A stretch of 64,000 nt of DNA from Streptomyces sp. CB01635 (GTDB lineage Bacteria > Actinomycetota > Actinomycetes > Streptomycetales > Streptomycetaceae): NCBI RefSeq assembly GCF_002803065.1, contig NZ_NNBL01000021.1, forward strand, positions 62,001-126,000. Direction: 5' to 3'. The stretch's first letter is position 1; each line of letters begins with the position of its first letter. Of this stretch, positions 24,993-33,205 are shown piece by piece. The notes under the pieces are model-generated. The model was not told where the DNA came from. It ran no database searches and saw only the letters and a list, made by a program, of their open reading frames with translations. Made by a program: the position numbers and the translations under genes.

Positions 24993-26492
24993 ATGGCTCA
25001 GTGGACTTCGGCGGTCGGCGCGGCCCAGCTCGCCCGGCTGCTCACCTCCCAGCAGACGCGCCCCCCGGGCCCCGGCAGCCGCCGCCCGCCCGCCTACCGC
25101 GCCCTCTCCGACGGCATCCGCCTCCTGGTCCTCGAAGGGCGCGTGCCCGTCGCGGCGCGCCTGCCCGCCGAGCGCGAGCTCGCCGTCTCCCTCGCCGTCA
25201 GCCGCACGACCGTCGCCGCCGCCTACGAGGCGCTGCGCGGCGAGGGGTTCCTCGAATCTCGCAGGGGAGCGGGCAGCTGGACGGCCGTACCGGCCGGAAA
25301 CCCACTGCCCGCGCGCGGCCTGGAGCCCCTGCCGCCCGAGGCGCTCGGCTCGATGATCGACCTCGGCACCGCGGCCCTGCCCGCCCCCGAACCCTGGCTG
25401 ACCCGCGCCGTCCAGGGCGCGCTTGGCGAACTCCCGCCCTACGCCCACACCCACGGCGACTACCCCGCGGGCCTGCCCGCCCTGCGCGAGATGCTCGCCG
25501 AGCGCTACACGGCCCGCGGTATCCCGACCATGCCCGAGCAGATCATGGTGACCACCGGCGCGATGGGCGCGATCGACGCGATCTGCCACCTGTTCGCGGG
25601 CCGCGGCGAGCGCATCGCCGTCGAGTCGCCCTCGTACGCCAACATCCTCCAGCTCATGCGCGAGGAGGGCGCACGGCTCGTCCCGGTCGCCATGGCCGAG
25701 GGCCTCGCGGGATGGGATCTCGACCGCTGGCGGCAGGTCCTGCGCGACGCGGCGCCCCGCCTCGCCTACGTCGTCGCCGACTTCCACAACCCCACCGGGG
25801 CGCTCGCCGACGAGGACCAGCGCAGGCAGCTCGTCGACGCGGCGCGCTCGGCCGGCACGGTGCTCGTCGTCGACGAGACCATGACCGAGCTCCACTTCGA
25901 CCACGACCTGGACATGCCCCGCCGCGTCTGCGCGTTCGACCCGGCGGGCTCCACCGTCATCACGGTCGGCTCGGCGAGCAAGGCGTTCTGGGCGGGCATG
26001 CGCATCGGCTGGGTCCGGGCGGCGCCCGATGTGATCCGCAGCCTCGTGGCCGCGCGCGCCTACGCCGACCTCGGCACCCCGGTCGTGGAGCAGCTGGCCG
26101 TGAACTGGCTGCTCAGCACCGGCGGTTGGGAGGAGGCCGTTCAGCTGCGCCGCAGCCAGGCCCGGGACAACAGCACGGCGCTGGTCGCCGCGCTGCGCCG
26201 CGAGCTGCCCGACTGGGAGTTCGACGTGCCGGTCGGCGGTCTGACGCTGTGGGTGCGTGCCGGAGGCCTGTCGGGCTCGCGGCTCGCGGAGGTCGGCGAA
26301 CGCGTCGGCGTTCGGGTCCCCTCGGGTCCCCGCTTCGGGGTGGACGGCGCCTTCGAGGGCTACGTGCGGCTGCCGTTCACGGTCTCCGGGGCGGTCGCCG
26401 ACGAGGCTGCGGCGCGGCTCGCGGCGGCGGCGCGGCTGGTGCGGGAGGGCGGAGCGTCCGGGGCGGAGCCGCCGCGGACGCTCATCGCATAG
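24993..26492 (+). CDS. MocR/PdxR-type GntR regulator with aminotransferase domain
   Basis: This 499-residue protein fuses a GntR winged helix (about 30-100: R-L-P-A-E-R-E-L-A-V-S-L-A-V-S-R-T-T-V) to a fold-type I aminotransferase-like domain (about 120-490). The PLP lysine is K330 in S-A-S-K-A-F-W-A-G, with D-F-H-N-P-T-G upstream. Such proteins use PLP or an external aldimine as the effector instead of catalysing transamination. The ATG at 24993 gives the best start. It is divergent from the YczE gene and its probable target is that operon. The C-terminus is convergent with the FtsK/TraB-like gene, 19 bp apart. Confidence 0.9.
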   Translation: MAQWTSAVGAAQLARLLTSQQTRPPGPGSRRPPAYRALSDGIRLLVLEGRVPVAARLPAERELAVSLAVSRTTVAAAYEALRGEGFLESRRGAGSWTAVPAGNPLPARGLEPLPPEALGSMIDLGTAALPAPEPWLTRAVQGALGELPPYAHTHGDYPAGLPALREMLAERYTARGIPTMPEQIMVTTGAMGAIDAICHLFAGRGERIAVESPSYANILQLMREEGARLVPVAMAEGLAGWDLDRWRQVLRDAAPRLAYVVADFHNPTGALADEDQRRQLVDAARSAGTVLVVDETMTELHFDHDLDMPRRVCAFDPAGSTVITVGSASKAFWAGMRIGWVRAAPDVIRSLVAARAYADLGTPVVEQLAVNWLLSTGGWEEAVQLRRSQARDNSTALVAALRRELPDWEFDVPVGGLTLWVRAGGLSGSRLAEVGERVGVRVPSGPRFGVDGAFEGYVRLPFTVSGAVADEAAARLAAAARLVREGGASGAEPPRTLIA

Positions 26493-26511
26493 GGCCGCTG
26501 TGGCCCGGCCG

Positions 26512-28122
26512 TCACCCCTCGGCGGCGACCGCCTGCACCGTACCCACCGCTTCCACGACGTGGACCGGCTCGGCCGCTTCGACCGGCTCGGGCTCGGGGC
26601 TGTCGTCGGCAGGCGTCGTCCGCTGCGGGAGCAGCCCGAGCACCGCCTGCCGGTGCGCGTCACTCGTCGCGTCGTCGTACGGGTCGGGGGTGGCCGGCAC
26701 CTGGAGGCGGTGGACGGGCCCCGCGCCGAGGCGCGCGTAGCCCCGTCCGGCGGGGACGTCCGGGGTGGGCGTCGTGTGGGGCGCGACCCCGAGGACGTCC
26801 TCGATCTGGTCGTACGTGGCCGGGCCGAGCACCACGCGCGCGCGTGTGTGCTGACAGACGGTGTCGGTCAGGGAGTCGAGGCTGTCGAACTGGTCCGCCA
26901 CGACGACCGTGACGTTGGCCGCGCGCCCGTGCTGCAGGGGGACCTGGAGCAGCGTCTGCGGGTCCTTGCGCCCGTCGGCCGCGGCCAGATGGCCGAGGAC
27001 GCTGGGCCGGTCGAGCAGGATCCACAGGGGGCGCCGGGTGTCGTCCGGCGCGGGGTGGCCGGCCTGGCGCGCCCGGTTCGCGGCGATCAGGCGCCGCTCC
27101 GTCTCGTGGGCCGCCCATTCCAGGCTGGCCAGCGCGCCGGCCAGCCCGCACTCGACGGCCAGGACACCGCTGCGTCCGGTGAGGCACGCGTAGTCGCCCG
27201 TTCCGTTGCCCTCCACGATGAGGACGTCACCGTGCTGGAGGGCCTGGAGCGCGATCGAGCGCAGGAGCGAGGTGGTCCCGCTGCCGGGGTGGCCGACGGC
27301 GAGAAGGTGCGGCTCGGTGGAGCGCATCCCCGTACGCCAGACGACGGGCGGTACGTCGCGCCGCTCGTCGCCGTCACCGAGGGGCAGGGTCCGCTGGGTG
27401 CCGCTCTCGTCGGTGAAGCCGAGGACCATTTCGCCCGGTGCCGTGACGAATCGCTGGGCGGCGATGTCGGTGGGCAGCGGGGGCATGACGGTGACCGTCA
27501 GCTGGTTGCCCTCCTCGTCCCACTCGAAGTGGTACTCGCGGCCCCGGCCCGACTTGGCGTGCAGGAGCTGTTCGATACGGGCGCGGGAGTCGGCCTCACC
27601 GTCCGTGAAGTACGCCGGGTAGTGCAGCACGATCCGTGAGACGCGCCCGTCGTCGTCGAAGTCGTACGACTCGAAGGCCTTCTCCCACTCGCCGCCGTGG
27701 GCGAAGAGCGGGTTCGGGTCCTCTGGGACGGAGAAGTACGGGACGAGCGCCTCGTAGAGCGCGGTGAGCCGCTTGACCTGGGACTCGTCGGGACCGGTCG
27801 GCGCCGGCGGGGTCTGGTCCCGGCCCGTCCATGCGGCCGCTGCCATCAGGGTGATGAGCGCCAGCAGCGGCCCGTACGGAATCAGCACCACGACCAGCAC
27901 CGAGGCCGCCACCAGGAACAGCAGCGGTCCGCGCCGGTCCTTGGGGGTGTCGGCCCACTTGTGCCGCCCGGCGGATGCCAGGCGGCCCAGGCCCTTGGTG
28001 ATCGTGATCAGGGGATGGAGTACGTCGATGGCCCCGTCGGCTGCCGTCCGTGCCAGTTCCCGGCTCCGGGCGATGGGGGCGCTGCCGTTGCTCAGAATGC
28101 GGGGGAGGGGGCGCCGGGCCAC
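26512..28122 (-). CDS. FtsK/TraB-like membrane ATPase
   Basis: This 536-residue protein has an amphipathic N-terminus, two adjacent membrane helices at about 66-100 (L-L-F-L-V-A-A-S-V-L-V-V-V-L-I-P), an acidic soluble region, and an ATPase core with Walker A G-H-P-G-S-G-T-T-S near residue 280. L-W-I-L-L-D-R-P-S stands near the Walker B position, with Arg in place of the usual acidic residue after Asp. It resembles the chromosomal relatives of Streptomyces plasmid-transfer ATPases. No integrase, att site or replication gene is near, so it is not part of an obvious element. A GTG start follows AGGAGA. It is the second gene after a 64-residue membrane protein. Confidence 0.72.
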   Translation of the reverse strand: MARRPLPRILSNGSAPIARSRELARTAADGAIDVLHPLITITKGLGRLASAGRHKWADTPKDRRGPLLFLVAASVLVVVLIPYGPLLALITLMAAAAWTGRDQTPPAPTGPDESQVKRLTALYEALVPYFSVPEDPNPLFAHGGEWEKAFESYDFDDDGRVSRIVLHYPAYFTDGEADSRARIEQLLHAKSGRGREYHFEWDEEGNQLTVTVMPPLPTDIAAQRFVTAPGEMVLGFTDESGTQRTLPLGDGDERRDVPPVVWRTGMRSTEPHLLAVGHPGSGTTSLLRSIALQALQHGDVLIVEGNGTGDYACLTGRSGVLAVECGLAGALASLEWAAHETERRLIAANRARQAGHPAPDDTRRPLWILLDRPSVLGHLAAADGRKDPQTLLQVPLQHGRAANVTVVVADQFDSLDSLTDTVCQHTRARVVLGPATYDQIEDVLGVAPHTTPTPDVPAGRGYARLGAGPVHRLQVPATPDPYDDATSDAHRQAVLGLLPQRTTPADDSPEPEPVEAAEPVHVVEAVGTVQAVAAEG

Positions 28123-28159
28123 GTCTGTCTCCTGAAGTTACGTGCGAAGGGGGAGGGGG

Positions 28160-28354
28160 TCAGAACTTGATCCCGCCGAGCAGGCTGGCCAGGCTCGCGC
28201 CCCCGGCCTTGATGCTCGGGGCGATGGCGGTGCCCGCGAGGTAGAACCCGAAGAGGGCGCAGGTCAGGCCGTGCGAGGGCTTGAGTCCGTCTTTGCGGAA
28301 GAAGAGGAAGACGATGATTCCGAGCAGCACCACGCCTGAGATGGACAGGATCAT
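28160..28354 (-). CDS. 64-residue membrane protein
   Basis: This tiny protein has two hydrophobic segments: I-S-G-V-V-L-L-G-I-I-V-F-L-F-F at 4-18 and A-L-F-G-F-Y-L-A-G-T-A-I-A near 33-45. A basic loop (R-K-D-G-L-K) lies between them and the tail is Gly/Ser-rich. The ATG at 28354 follows AGGAGA. It lies 37 bp upstream of the FtsK/TraB-like ATPase gene in the same direction and is likely its partner in the membrane; similar small proteins accompany such ATPases in other streptomycetes. Function unknown. Confidence 0.7.
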   Translation of the reverse strand: MILSISGVVLLGIIVFLFFRKDGLKPSHGLTCALFGFYLAGTAIAPSIKAGGASLASLLGGIKF

Positions 28355-28636
28355 TTGAGTTCTCCTGGTTGATGGGGACAGTCACCATGAGTCCTTCCAG
28401 GCTCACAGCATGTATCTATACGATAAAAGGTGCAAATGGGTGGAATATTCTTGATTTCACCCGTTCGGCAGGCGTCCCGTGAGCCTCCTGGGCGTGTGCT
28501 GTTCGGCCGTCAGGGCTCTTCGTGATCTTTGCCTCGGTCGGCGCTGCTCATGTGCTGAACCGGGCAGTACTCTGTCGATTCACTCGTACGGCCGCACGGT
28601 CGTAGCACTCCGGATACGCAAAGGCGGTCTGTTCCG
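28355..28636. promoter_or_regulatory. divergent promoter region with AT-rich dyad
   Basis: This 282-bp gap separates the small membrane protein and ankyrin genes. TATCTATACGATA (28413-28425) is a TATC-N5-GATA dyad in an unusually AT-rich patch (about 28405-28470), placed where it could be both an operator and a -10 region for the minus-strand operon. The remainder shows no gene. Confidence 0.45.
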
Positions 28637-29029
28637 ATGAGCGAAGTCCCCGACCCCGAGGTCGTGGAACTGGCCACCAAGATCTTTGATCTTGCGCGCC
28701 GGGGTGAGAGCGAACAGCTCGCTGCCTATGTCGACGCCGGCGTATCCCCGGACCTCACGAACGACCGTGGCGACTCCCTGGTGATGCTCGCCGCCTATCA
28801 CGGGCACGCCGAGGCGGTCCGCGCGCTGCTCGCCCGCGGCGCCGACGCCGACCGAGCCAACGACCGGGGCCAGACCCCGCTCGCGGGCGCCGTCTTCAAG
28901 GGCGCGGACGACGTGATCCGGGCGCTGCTCGACGGCGGGGCCGACCCGGCGGCGGGAACTCCGTCGGCGGTCGACACGGCCCGCATGTTCGCCAAGGCGG
29001 AGCTTCTGGAGCTCTTCGGCACTTCCTGA
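28637..29029 (+). CDS. ankyrin-repeat protein
   Basis: This 130-residue protein is made of about three ankyrin repeats: A-Y-V-D-A-G-V-S-P-D-L-T-N-D-R-G-D-S-L-V-M-L-A-A-Y-H-G-H-A-E-A-V, then the A-L-L-A-R-G-A-D-A-D-R repeat and a third degenerate one. It is a protein-binding scaffold with no catalytic domain or signal peptide, so it acts in the cytoplasm. Similar small ankyrin proteins are often encoded beside HEAT-repeat proteins in Streptomyces, as here. The partner protein is not identifiable from sequence. Confidence 0.88.
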   Translation: MSEVPDPEVVELATKIFDLARRGESEQLAAYVDAGVSPDLTNDRGDSLVMLAAYHGHAEAVRALLARGADADRANDRGQTPLAGAVFKGADDVIRALLDGGADPAAGTPSAVDTARMFAKAELLELFGTS

Positions 29030-29201
29030 GGCACCGCCTTTGACCAGGCAGAACGGGGGAGCAGGAAATGTGGTCGCGGCGAGAAGAACCGCTGGGTCAT
29101 CATGACGACGTGATTCACGGACGCGACGGCGGGGCAGATGGTGCCACACCGCGTGGGCCGTGAACGGTCCGATTCGGACCACGGACGAGAGGCAGAGGAA
29201 G

Positions 29202-29261
29202 ATGGTCTACAGCAAGCAAGAGACGGCGGGCGCCCCGCAGTGTTGTCGCGCGGCCAGGTAG
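29202..29261 (+). CDS. 19-residue ORF ahead of the HEAT-repeat gene (possible leader peptide)
   Basis: An ATG at 29202 with GAGGCAGAGGAAG upstream encodes MVYSKQETAGAPQCCRAAR and stops with TAG at 29261, 46 bp before the HEAT-repeat protein start. The strong ribosome site, the Cys-Cys pair near the end and the position are typical of translated leader peptides in Streptomyces, some of which are cysteine-responsive. No RNA hairpin was confirmed around it. The alternative is that it is a free-standing microprotein. Confidence 0.5.
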   Translation: MVYSKQETAGAPQCCRAAR

Positions 29262-29307
29262 TGCAGTTCCCCCGGTTGCGTCGACGCTTGATGTGAGGCT
29301 GTTTCCC

Positions 29308-30726
29308 ATGTTCGATCCGGTCATAGCGCCCAGCGGTACGCTGCTCGGCCTGCTGCAGAGGGGCCGCGGCGACGGCACCCTGCACGCGTTGACGGCGCCG
29401 CGTGCCGAAGCGCTCGCGGCTCTGAACCACTGTGTGCTGAGCGACCCCCGCCACGACTGGCAGGTGGAGAACCGCTCGCTCTACTACGCCCGTCTCTACC
29501 TCGACCTCCACGGAGAGCTGGGGGAGATCGAGCGTCACCTCTTCGACCCCGACGACGTCCTCAATACGGACGAGTCCCGCACGGGCCTCGCGCTCGCGGT
29601 CCTCGGCCACCTCGCCTCGTACGGCAGGCGCGACGCCCTGGAGCTGCTGCGCCGCTACGCCGCCTTCGGGTCCAGCTGGGCCTGGGCGCTTGACGAGCTG
29701 GCCCTGCGCGACGACGACGCGGGGCTGCGCGTGCTCGCCGCCCCCATCCTCGACAGATTCCCCGAGGACCCCGAGGGCGACGCCGAGCTCGCCGCCGCCG
29801 TGCGCGACGCCTATGAACCGCGCCCCTGGCGGCTGTGGGCCGACGACCCCAGGGAAGCCATCGGCGCCCGCGTGCGCGCCGCCCAGGAACGCGGCTCCTT
29901 CGACCAGTGGCAGCGCCAGATGCGCCCCGCCGGGCCACGCCCCGGCTGGAGCGTGCGGGCCGTCTTCGACTGGGCCCAGGAAGGCCTCGAACGCGGAGCC
30001 GTCCTGTACGTGCCCGCCGCGCGCTGCCTGACCGCCGTCGCCGGACCCGATGACAGGGCCGAGATCGTCCAGGCCGCGCTCACCGGGCACGACGGCGCCC
30101 GCAGCACGGCCCTGCGCTATCTCGCCGACAACCATGATCCCGACGTACTCGATCTGATCGAGGCCGCCGTGGAGAGCCCCTCGCACGCCGTGGTGGACGC
30201 CGCCCTCGACGCCTTCGAACGCATGCGGACGGTCGCCTCCCTGGAGCGCGCCCGCCGCTGGGCCCCCAGGCCCGACGCCCTCGGTGCCGCCGCGGGACGC
30301 ATGCTCGCCTGCCGCGGCGGAGCCCAGGACACCGAACCGGTCCTGGCCGCACTGCGCGAGGCGGTGCGCGGCGAAGGCGCCGACGCACCGACCTTGTGGC
30401 CCCTGGTCGACGGGGCGGGACGCCTCGGCATCGCCAGCGCCGCCCCCGTTCTGCGCCACGTCTACAGAGAGACCGCCTCGTCCCACCTGCGCGGCCACGC
30501 CGCCAAGGCCCTCGCCGCCACCGACCCCTCCTTCGCCGCAGGATTCGCGGTCGAATGCCTGTGGGACTGCGAGGAATCCACCCGCGAAGTCGCCGCGCGC
30601 CACGCGGAGACAGGCGACGCGCGCGTCGTGGACCAGCTCAGAAGACTCGCCGCCGACCCGGCCGAGGAGGCCGAGGTGCAGACCGCGGTGCGCAGCAGAA
30701 TAGGCCCGGACGCGACGGCTTTGTGA
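29308..30726 (+). CDS. HEAT-repeat protein
   Basis: This 472-residue all-alpha protein is built of degenerate HEAT repeats. Typical units are R-S-T-A-L-R-Y-L-A-D-N-H-D-P-D-V-L-D-L-I-E-A-A and A-V-V-D-A-A-L-D-A-F-E-R-M, with several more in the C-terminal half, such as H-L-R-G-H-A-A-K-A-L-A-A-T-D. No catalytic motif, signal peptide or membrane helix is present; it is probably a cytoplasmic adaptor. The ATG at 29308 gives M-F-D-P-V-I-A-P-S-G-T. It follows the ankyrin gene, and both may belong to one protein-interaction module. A hairpin terminates it. Confidence 0.82.
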   Translation: MFDPVIAPSGTLLGLLQRGRGDGTLHALTAPRAEALAALNHCVLSDPRHDWQVENRSLYYARLYLDLHGELGEIERHLFDPDDVLNTDESRTGLALAVLGHLASYGRRDALELLRRYAAFGSSWAWALDELALRDDDAGLRVLAAPILDRFPEDPEGDAELAAAVRDAYEPRPWRLWADDPREAIGARVRAAQERGSFDQWQRQMRPAGPRPGWSVRAVFDWAQEGLERGAVLYVPAARCLTAVAGPDDRAEIVQAALTGHDGARSTALRYLADNHDPDVLDLIEAAVESPSHAVVDAALDAFERMRTVASLERARRWAPRPDALGAAAGRMLACRGGAQDTEPVLAALREAVRGEGADAPTLWPLVDGAGRLGIASAAPVLRHVYRETASSHLRGHAAKALAATDPSFAAGFAVECLWDCEESTREVAARHAETGDARVVDQLRRLAADPAEEAEVQTAVRSRIGPDATAL

Positions 30727-30737
30727 CCGGCGGCTTT

Positions 30738-30772
30738 CCGGGAGGCAACGCTCGACGGACGCTGCCTCCCGG
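30738..30772. terminator. hairpin terminator, 10-bp stem
   Basis: CCGGGAGGCA (30738-30747) pairs perfectly with TGCCTCCCGG (30763-30772), 11 bp after the HEAT-repeat gene stop and 94 bp before the glycosyltransferase gene. Confidence 0.78.
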
Positions 30773-30866
30773 CCGTCGGCGAGCGAGGGCCAACGCTCAT
30801 GGGACGTTCCTCGCCAGGAAAGATCCACGTTGACGTGCCCACGCTCGGCGCGACGACAACACCGGT

Positions 30867-31991
30867 ATGCGTGTCGTCATCGTCACCGAGTCCTTTCCCC
30901 CCGACATCAACGGTGTGGCTCACTGCGCCCTGCAGACCGCCCGGCACCTCGCCGCGCGCGGTCACGACCCCCTCGTCATCGCCCCGGCCACCGCGCCGGG
31001 CCCTGACACCGACACCGACGCCCCCTGCCCCGTCGTACGGGTGCCCTCCCTGCCGCTGCCGGGCTACCCGCAGGTCCGGGTGGCGCTGCCGAGCCGCCGG
31101 GTCGCGGCGGCCGTGGCCGCGCACGGCGCCGAACTCGTCCATCTGGCCAGCCCGTTCATCCTCGGCGTGCGCGGCATGGCCGCCGCCTCACGGCTGCGGA
31201 TCCCCGCCGTCGCCGTCTACCAGACCGACCTCGCCGGTTACGCGCGTACGTACATGGGGGCAGGTGAGGCCACCGCGTGGCGGCGGATCCGCAGCGTCCA
31301 CGGTGCCGCCGACCGCACACTCGCCCCCTCCAGCGCCGCCGTGCACGACCTGGAGGTGCACGGGGTGCCCCGCGTGCGGCTCTGGCCGCGAGGGGTGGAC
31401 ACCGTCCGCTTCCGGCCCGACCTGCGCGACGAAGCCCTGCGGCGCGAACTCGCGCCCAACGGCGAGCTGATCGTCGGCTACGTGGGGCGGCTCGCCCCCG
31501 AGAAACAGGTCGACCTGCTGGCCGGCGCGTGCGCCCTCGACGGCGTGCGCGTGGTCATCGTCGGCGACGGCCCCAGCGAGCCCGGCCTGCGCGAGGCGCT
31601 CCCCGGCGCCGTCTTCCTCGGCCGCCGCACCGGCGCCGAACTCGCCCGCATCTTCGCCTCGTTGGACATCTTCGCCCACACGGGCCCCTACGAGACGTTC
31701 TGCCAGACCGTGCAGGAGGCCATGGCCAGCGGCGTGCCGGTGATCGCGCCCGCCGCCGGGGGGCCGCTGGACCTCGTCGCGCACAGCCGGACCGGGCTCC
31801 TCGTCGCACCCGGCGACCCGGCCGCCGTACGCGACGCCGTCTGGTCGCTCGCCGCTGACCCGCTGCGTCGACTCGCCTACGGGGCGGCCGGCCGCAGCGC
31901 GGTCGAAGGGCGGACCTGGGCGGCCGTCGGGGACCAACTCGTCGGCCACTACGAAGAGGTCCTCGACGCGCGGACGGCGGTGGCGGCATGA
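30867..31991 (+). CDS. GT4 glycosyltransferase, MgtA/PimB-like
   Basis: This 374-residue retaining glycosyltransferase is of family GT4 (GT-B fold). The N-domain has T-E-S-F-P-P-D-I-N-G-V-A near residue 10 and Y-Q-T-D-L-A-G-Y near 115. The C-domain has G-Y-V-G-R-L-A-P-E-K-Q near 205 and the nucleotide-sugar motif Y-E-T-F-C-Q-T-V-Q-E-A-M-A-S-G-V-P-V near 285, with the conserved E-x7-E pair. The pattern is closest to corynebacterial mannosyltransferases MgtA/PimB', so a GDP-mannose donor and lipid acceptor are likely. The ATG has no clear ribosome site; a weak promoter (TTGACG at 30830-30835) places the transcript start close to the ATG, so it may be leaderless. Confidence 0.84.
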   Translation: MRVVIVTESFPPDINGVAHCALQTARHLAARGHDPLVIAPATAPGPDTDTDAPCPVVRVPSLPLPGYPQVRVALPSRRVAAAVAAHGAELVHLASPFILGVRGMAAASRLRIPAVAVYQTDLAGYARTYMGAGEATAWRRIRSVHGAADRTLAPSSAAVHDLEVHGVPRVRLWPRGVDTVRFRPDLRDEALRRELAPNGELIVGYVGRLAPEKQVDLLAGACALDGVRVVIVGDGPSEPGLREALPGAVFLGRRTGAELARIFASLDIFAHTGPYETFCQTVQEAMASGVPVIAPAAGGPLDLVAHSRTGLLVAPGDPAAVRDAVWSLAADPLRRLAYGAAGRSAVEGRTWAAVGDQLVGHYEEVLDARTAVAA

Positions 31992-33205
31992 GCGGGCTGC
32001 GGATCGTACGCCTCGCCAACTTCGTCGCGCCCTCCTCGGGCGGACTGCGCACCGCCCTGCGGGAGTTGGGGGCCGGCTACCGCGCCGCCGGGCACGAGCC
32101 CGTGCTGATCGTTCCGGGGGAGCGGGCCGGCGAGCACGACAGCACGCAGGGCCGCGTCATCAGGCTGCCGGGGACGCTGCTTCCCGGTACTGGCGGCTAC
32201 CGCGTCCTCACCGACCGGCGGCGCGTGACGGAACTGCTCGAACGCCTCGCCCCCGACCGGATCGAGGTGTCCGACCGCACGACGCTGAGGTGGACGGGGG
32301 AGTGGGCGCGGCGCGCCCGGGTGCCCGCCGTGATGGTCTCCCACGAGACGGCCGACGGGGTCCTGCGGACCTGGGGCCTTCCCGAGAAGGTCGCCCTGCG
32401 CGCCGCCGACGCGCTCAACTCCCGCACCGCGCACGCCTACGCGCGCGTGGTGTGCACGACCGAGTACGCCGAACGCGAGTTCATCCGCATCGGGGCGCGC
32501 AACGTCGTACGCGCCCCGCTCGGCGTCGATCTGGAGCGGTGCCGTCCGAGCCTGCGGGACCCGGCCGTGCGGGAGCGGTACGCGCGGGTGGGCGAGGTGC
32601 TGCTCGTCATGTGCTCGCGTCTCTCCGTGGAGAAGCGGCCCGGCACCGCGCTCGACGCCCTCGCCGCACTCCGTCGCCACGGGACGCAGGCGGTGCTCGT
32701 CGTCGCCGGGGACGGGCCGTTGCGGGCCCGGCTCGAACAGCAGGCGCGCGCAAAGAGGTTGCCGGTGACGTTCCTCGGGCACGTGGCCGACCGCGGGCAT
32801 CTCGCGGCGTTGCAGGCCGCCGCCGACGTGTGTCTCGCGCCGGGTCCCGCGGAGACGTTCGGGCTCGCCGCGCTCGAGGCCATGGCCTGTGGCACTCCCG
32901 TCGTCGCCAGCGCGTCGTCGGCGCTGCCCGAGGTCGTGGGCCCCGCCGGGGGAGTCGCGCAGGACACCGGCGAGGCCTTCGCCGTCGCGGTCGATGAGCT
33001 CGTCGCGCGGCCCAGGGACGAACGCCGGGAGGCGGCCCGCGCGCGTGCCGAGTGCTTCGGGTGGGGGGCCGCGGTGGACGCCTTCCTGCAGGCGCATGAC
33101 GCGGTACGGGTGACGGCCGACGCGCCGCGCCAGGCGACCCCCGACGTGTCTCTCCTGGGGACGGCCGACGTCCCTGTACGGGTGACCGGGCGGGATGCCG
33201 TATGA
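31988..33205 (+). CDS. GT4 glycosyltransferase
   Basis: This is a second 405-residue GT-B glycosyltransferase, with its start codon inside the previous stop (ATGA). N-domain motifs are P-S-S-G-G-L-R-T-A-L near 15 and V-S-H-E-T near 115. C-domain motifs are C-S-R-L-S-V-E-K-R-P-G near 210 and A-E-T-F-G-L-A-A-L-E-A-M-A-C-G-T-P-V-V near 285. It differs from its neighbour enough to act on another step of the same glycan. A 60-residue basic C-terminal extension of unknown role follows. The ATGA overlaps on both sides imply co-translation with the flanking genes. Confidence 0.83.
   Translation: MSGLRIVRLANFVAPSSGGLRTALRELGAGYRAAGHEPVLIVPGERAGEHDSTQGRVIRLPGTLLPGTGGYRVLTDRRRVTELLERLAPDRIEVSDRTTLRWTGEWARRARVPAVMVSHETADGVLRTWGLPEKVALRAADALNSRTAHAYARVVCTTEYAEREFIRIGARNVVRAPLGVDLERCRPSLRDPAVRERYARVGEVLLVMCSRLSVEKRPGTALDALAALRRHGTQAVLVVAGDGPLRARLEQQARAKRLPVTFLGHVADRGHLAALQAAADVCLAPGPAETFGLAALEAMACGTPVVASASSALPEVVGPAGGVAQDTGEAFAVAVDELVARPRDERREAARARAECFGWGAAVDAFLQAHDAVRVTADAPRQATPDVSLLGTADVPVRVTGRDAV

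Noticed and set aside
24225..26663. 812-codon minus-strand open frame
   Set aside because: Only its last 223 codons are the YczE protein; the rest is antisense to the MocR gene, has low-complexity composition and no ribosome site.
26512..28354. Integrated conjugative element
   Set aside because: A transfer-like ATPase is present, but there is no integrase, excisionase, replication gene, att repeat or tRNA site.
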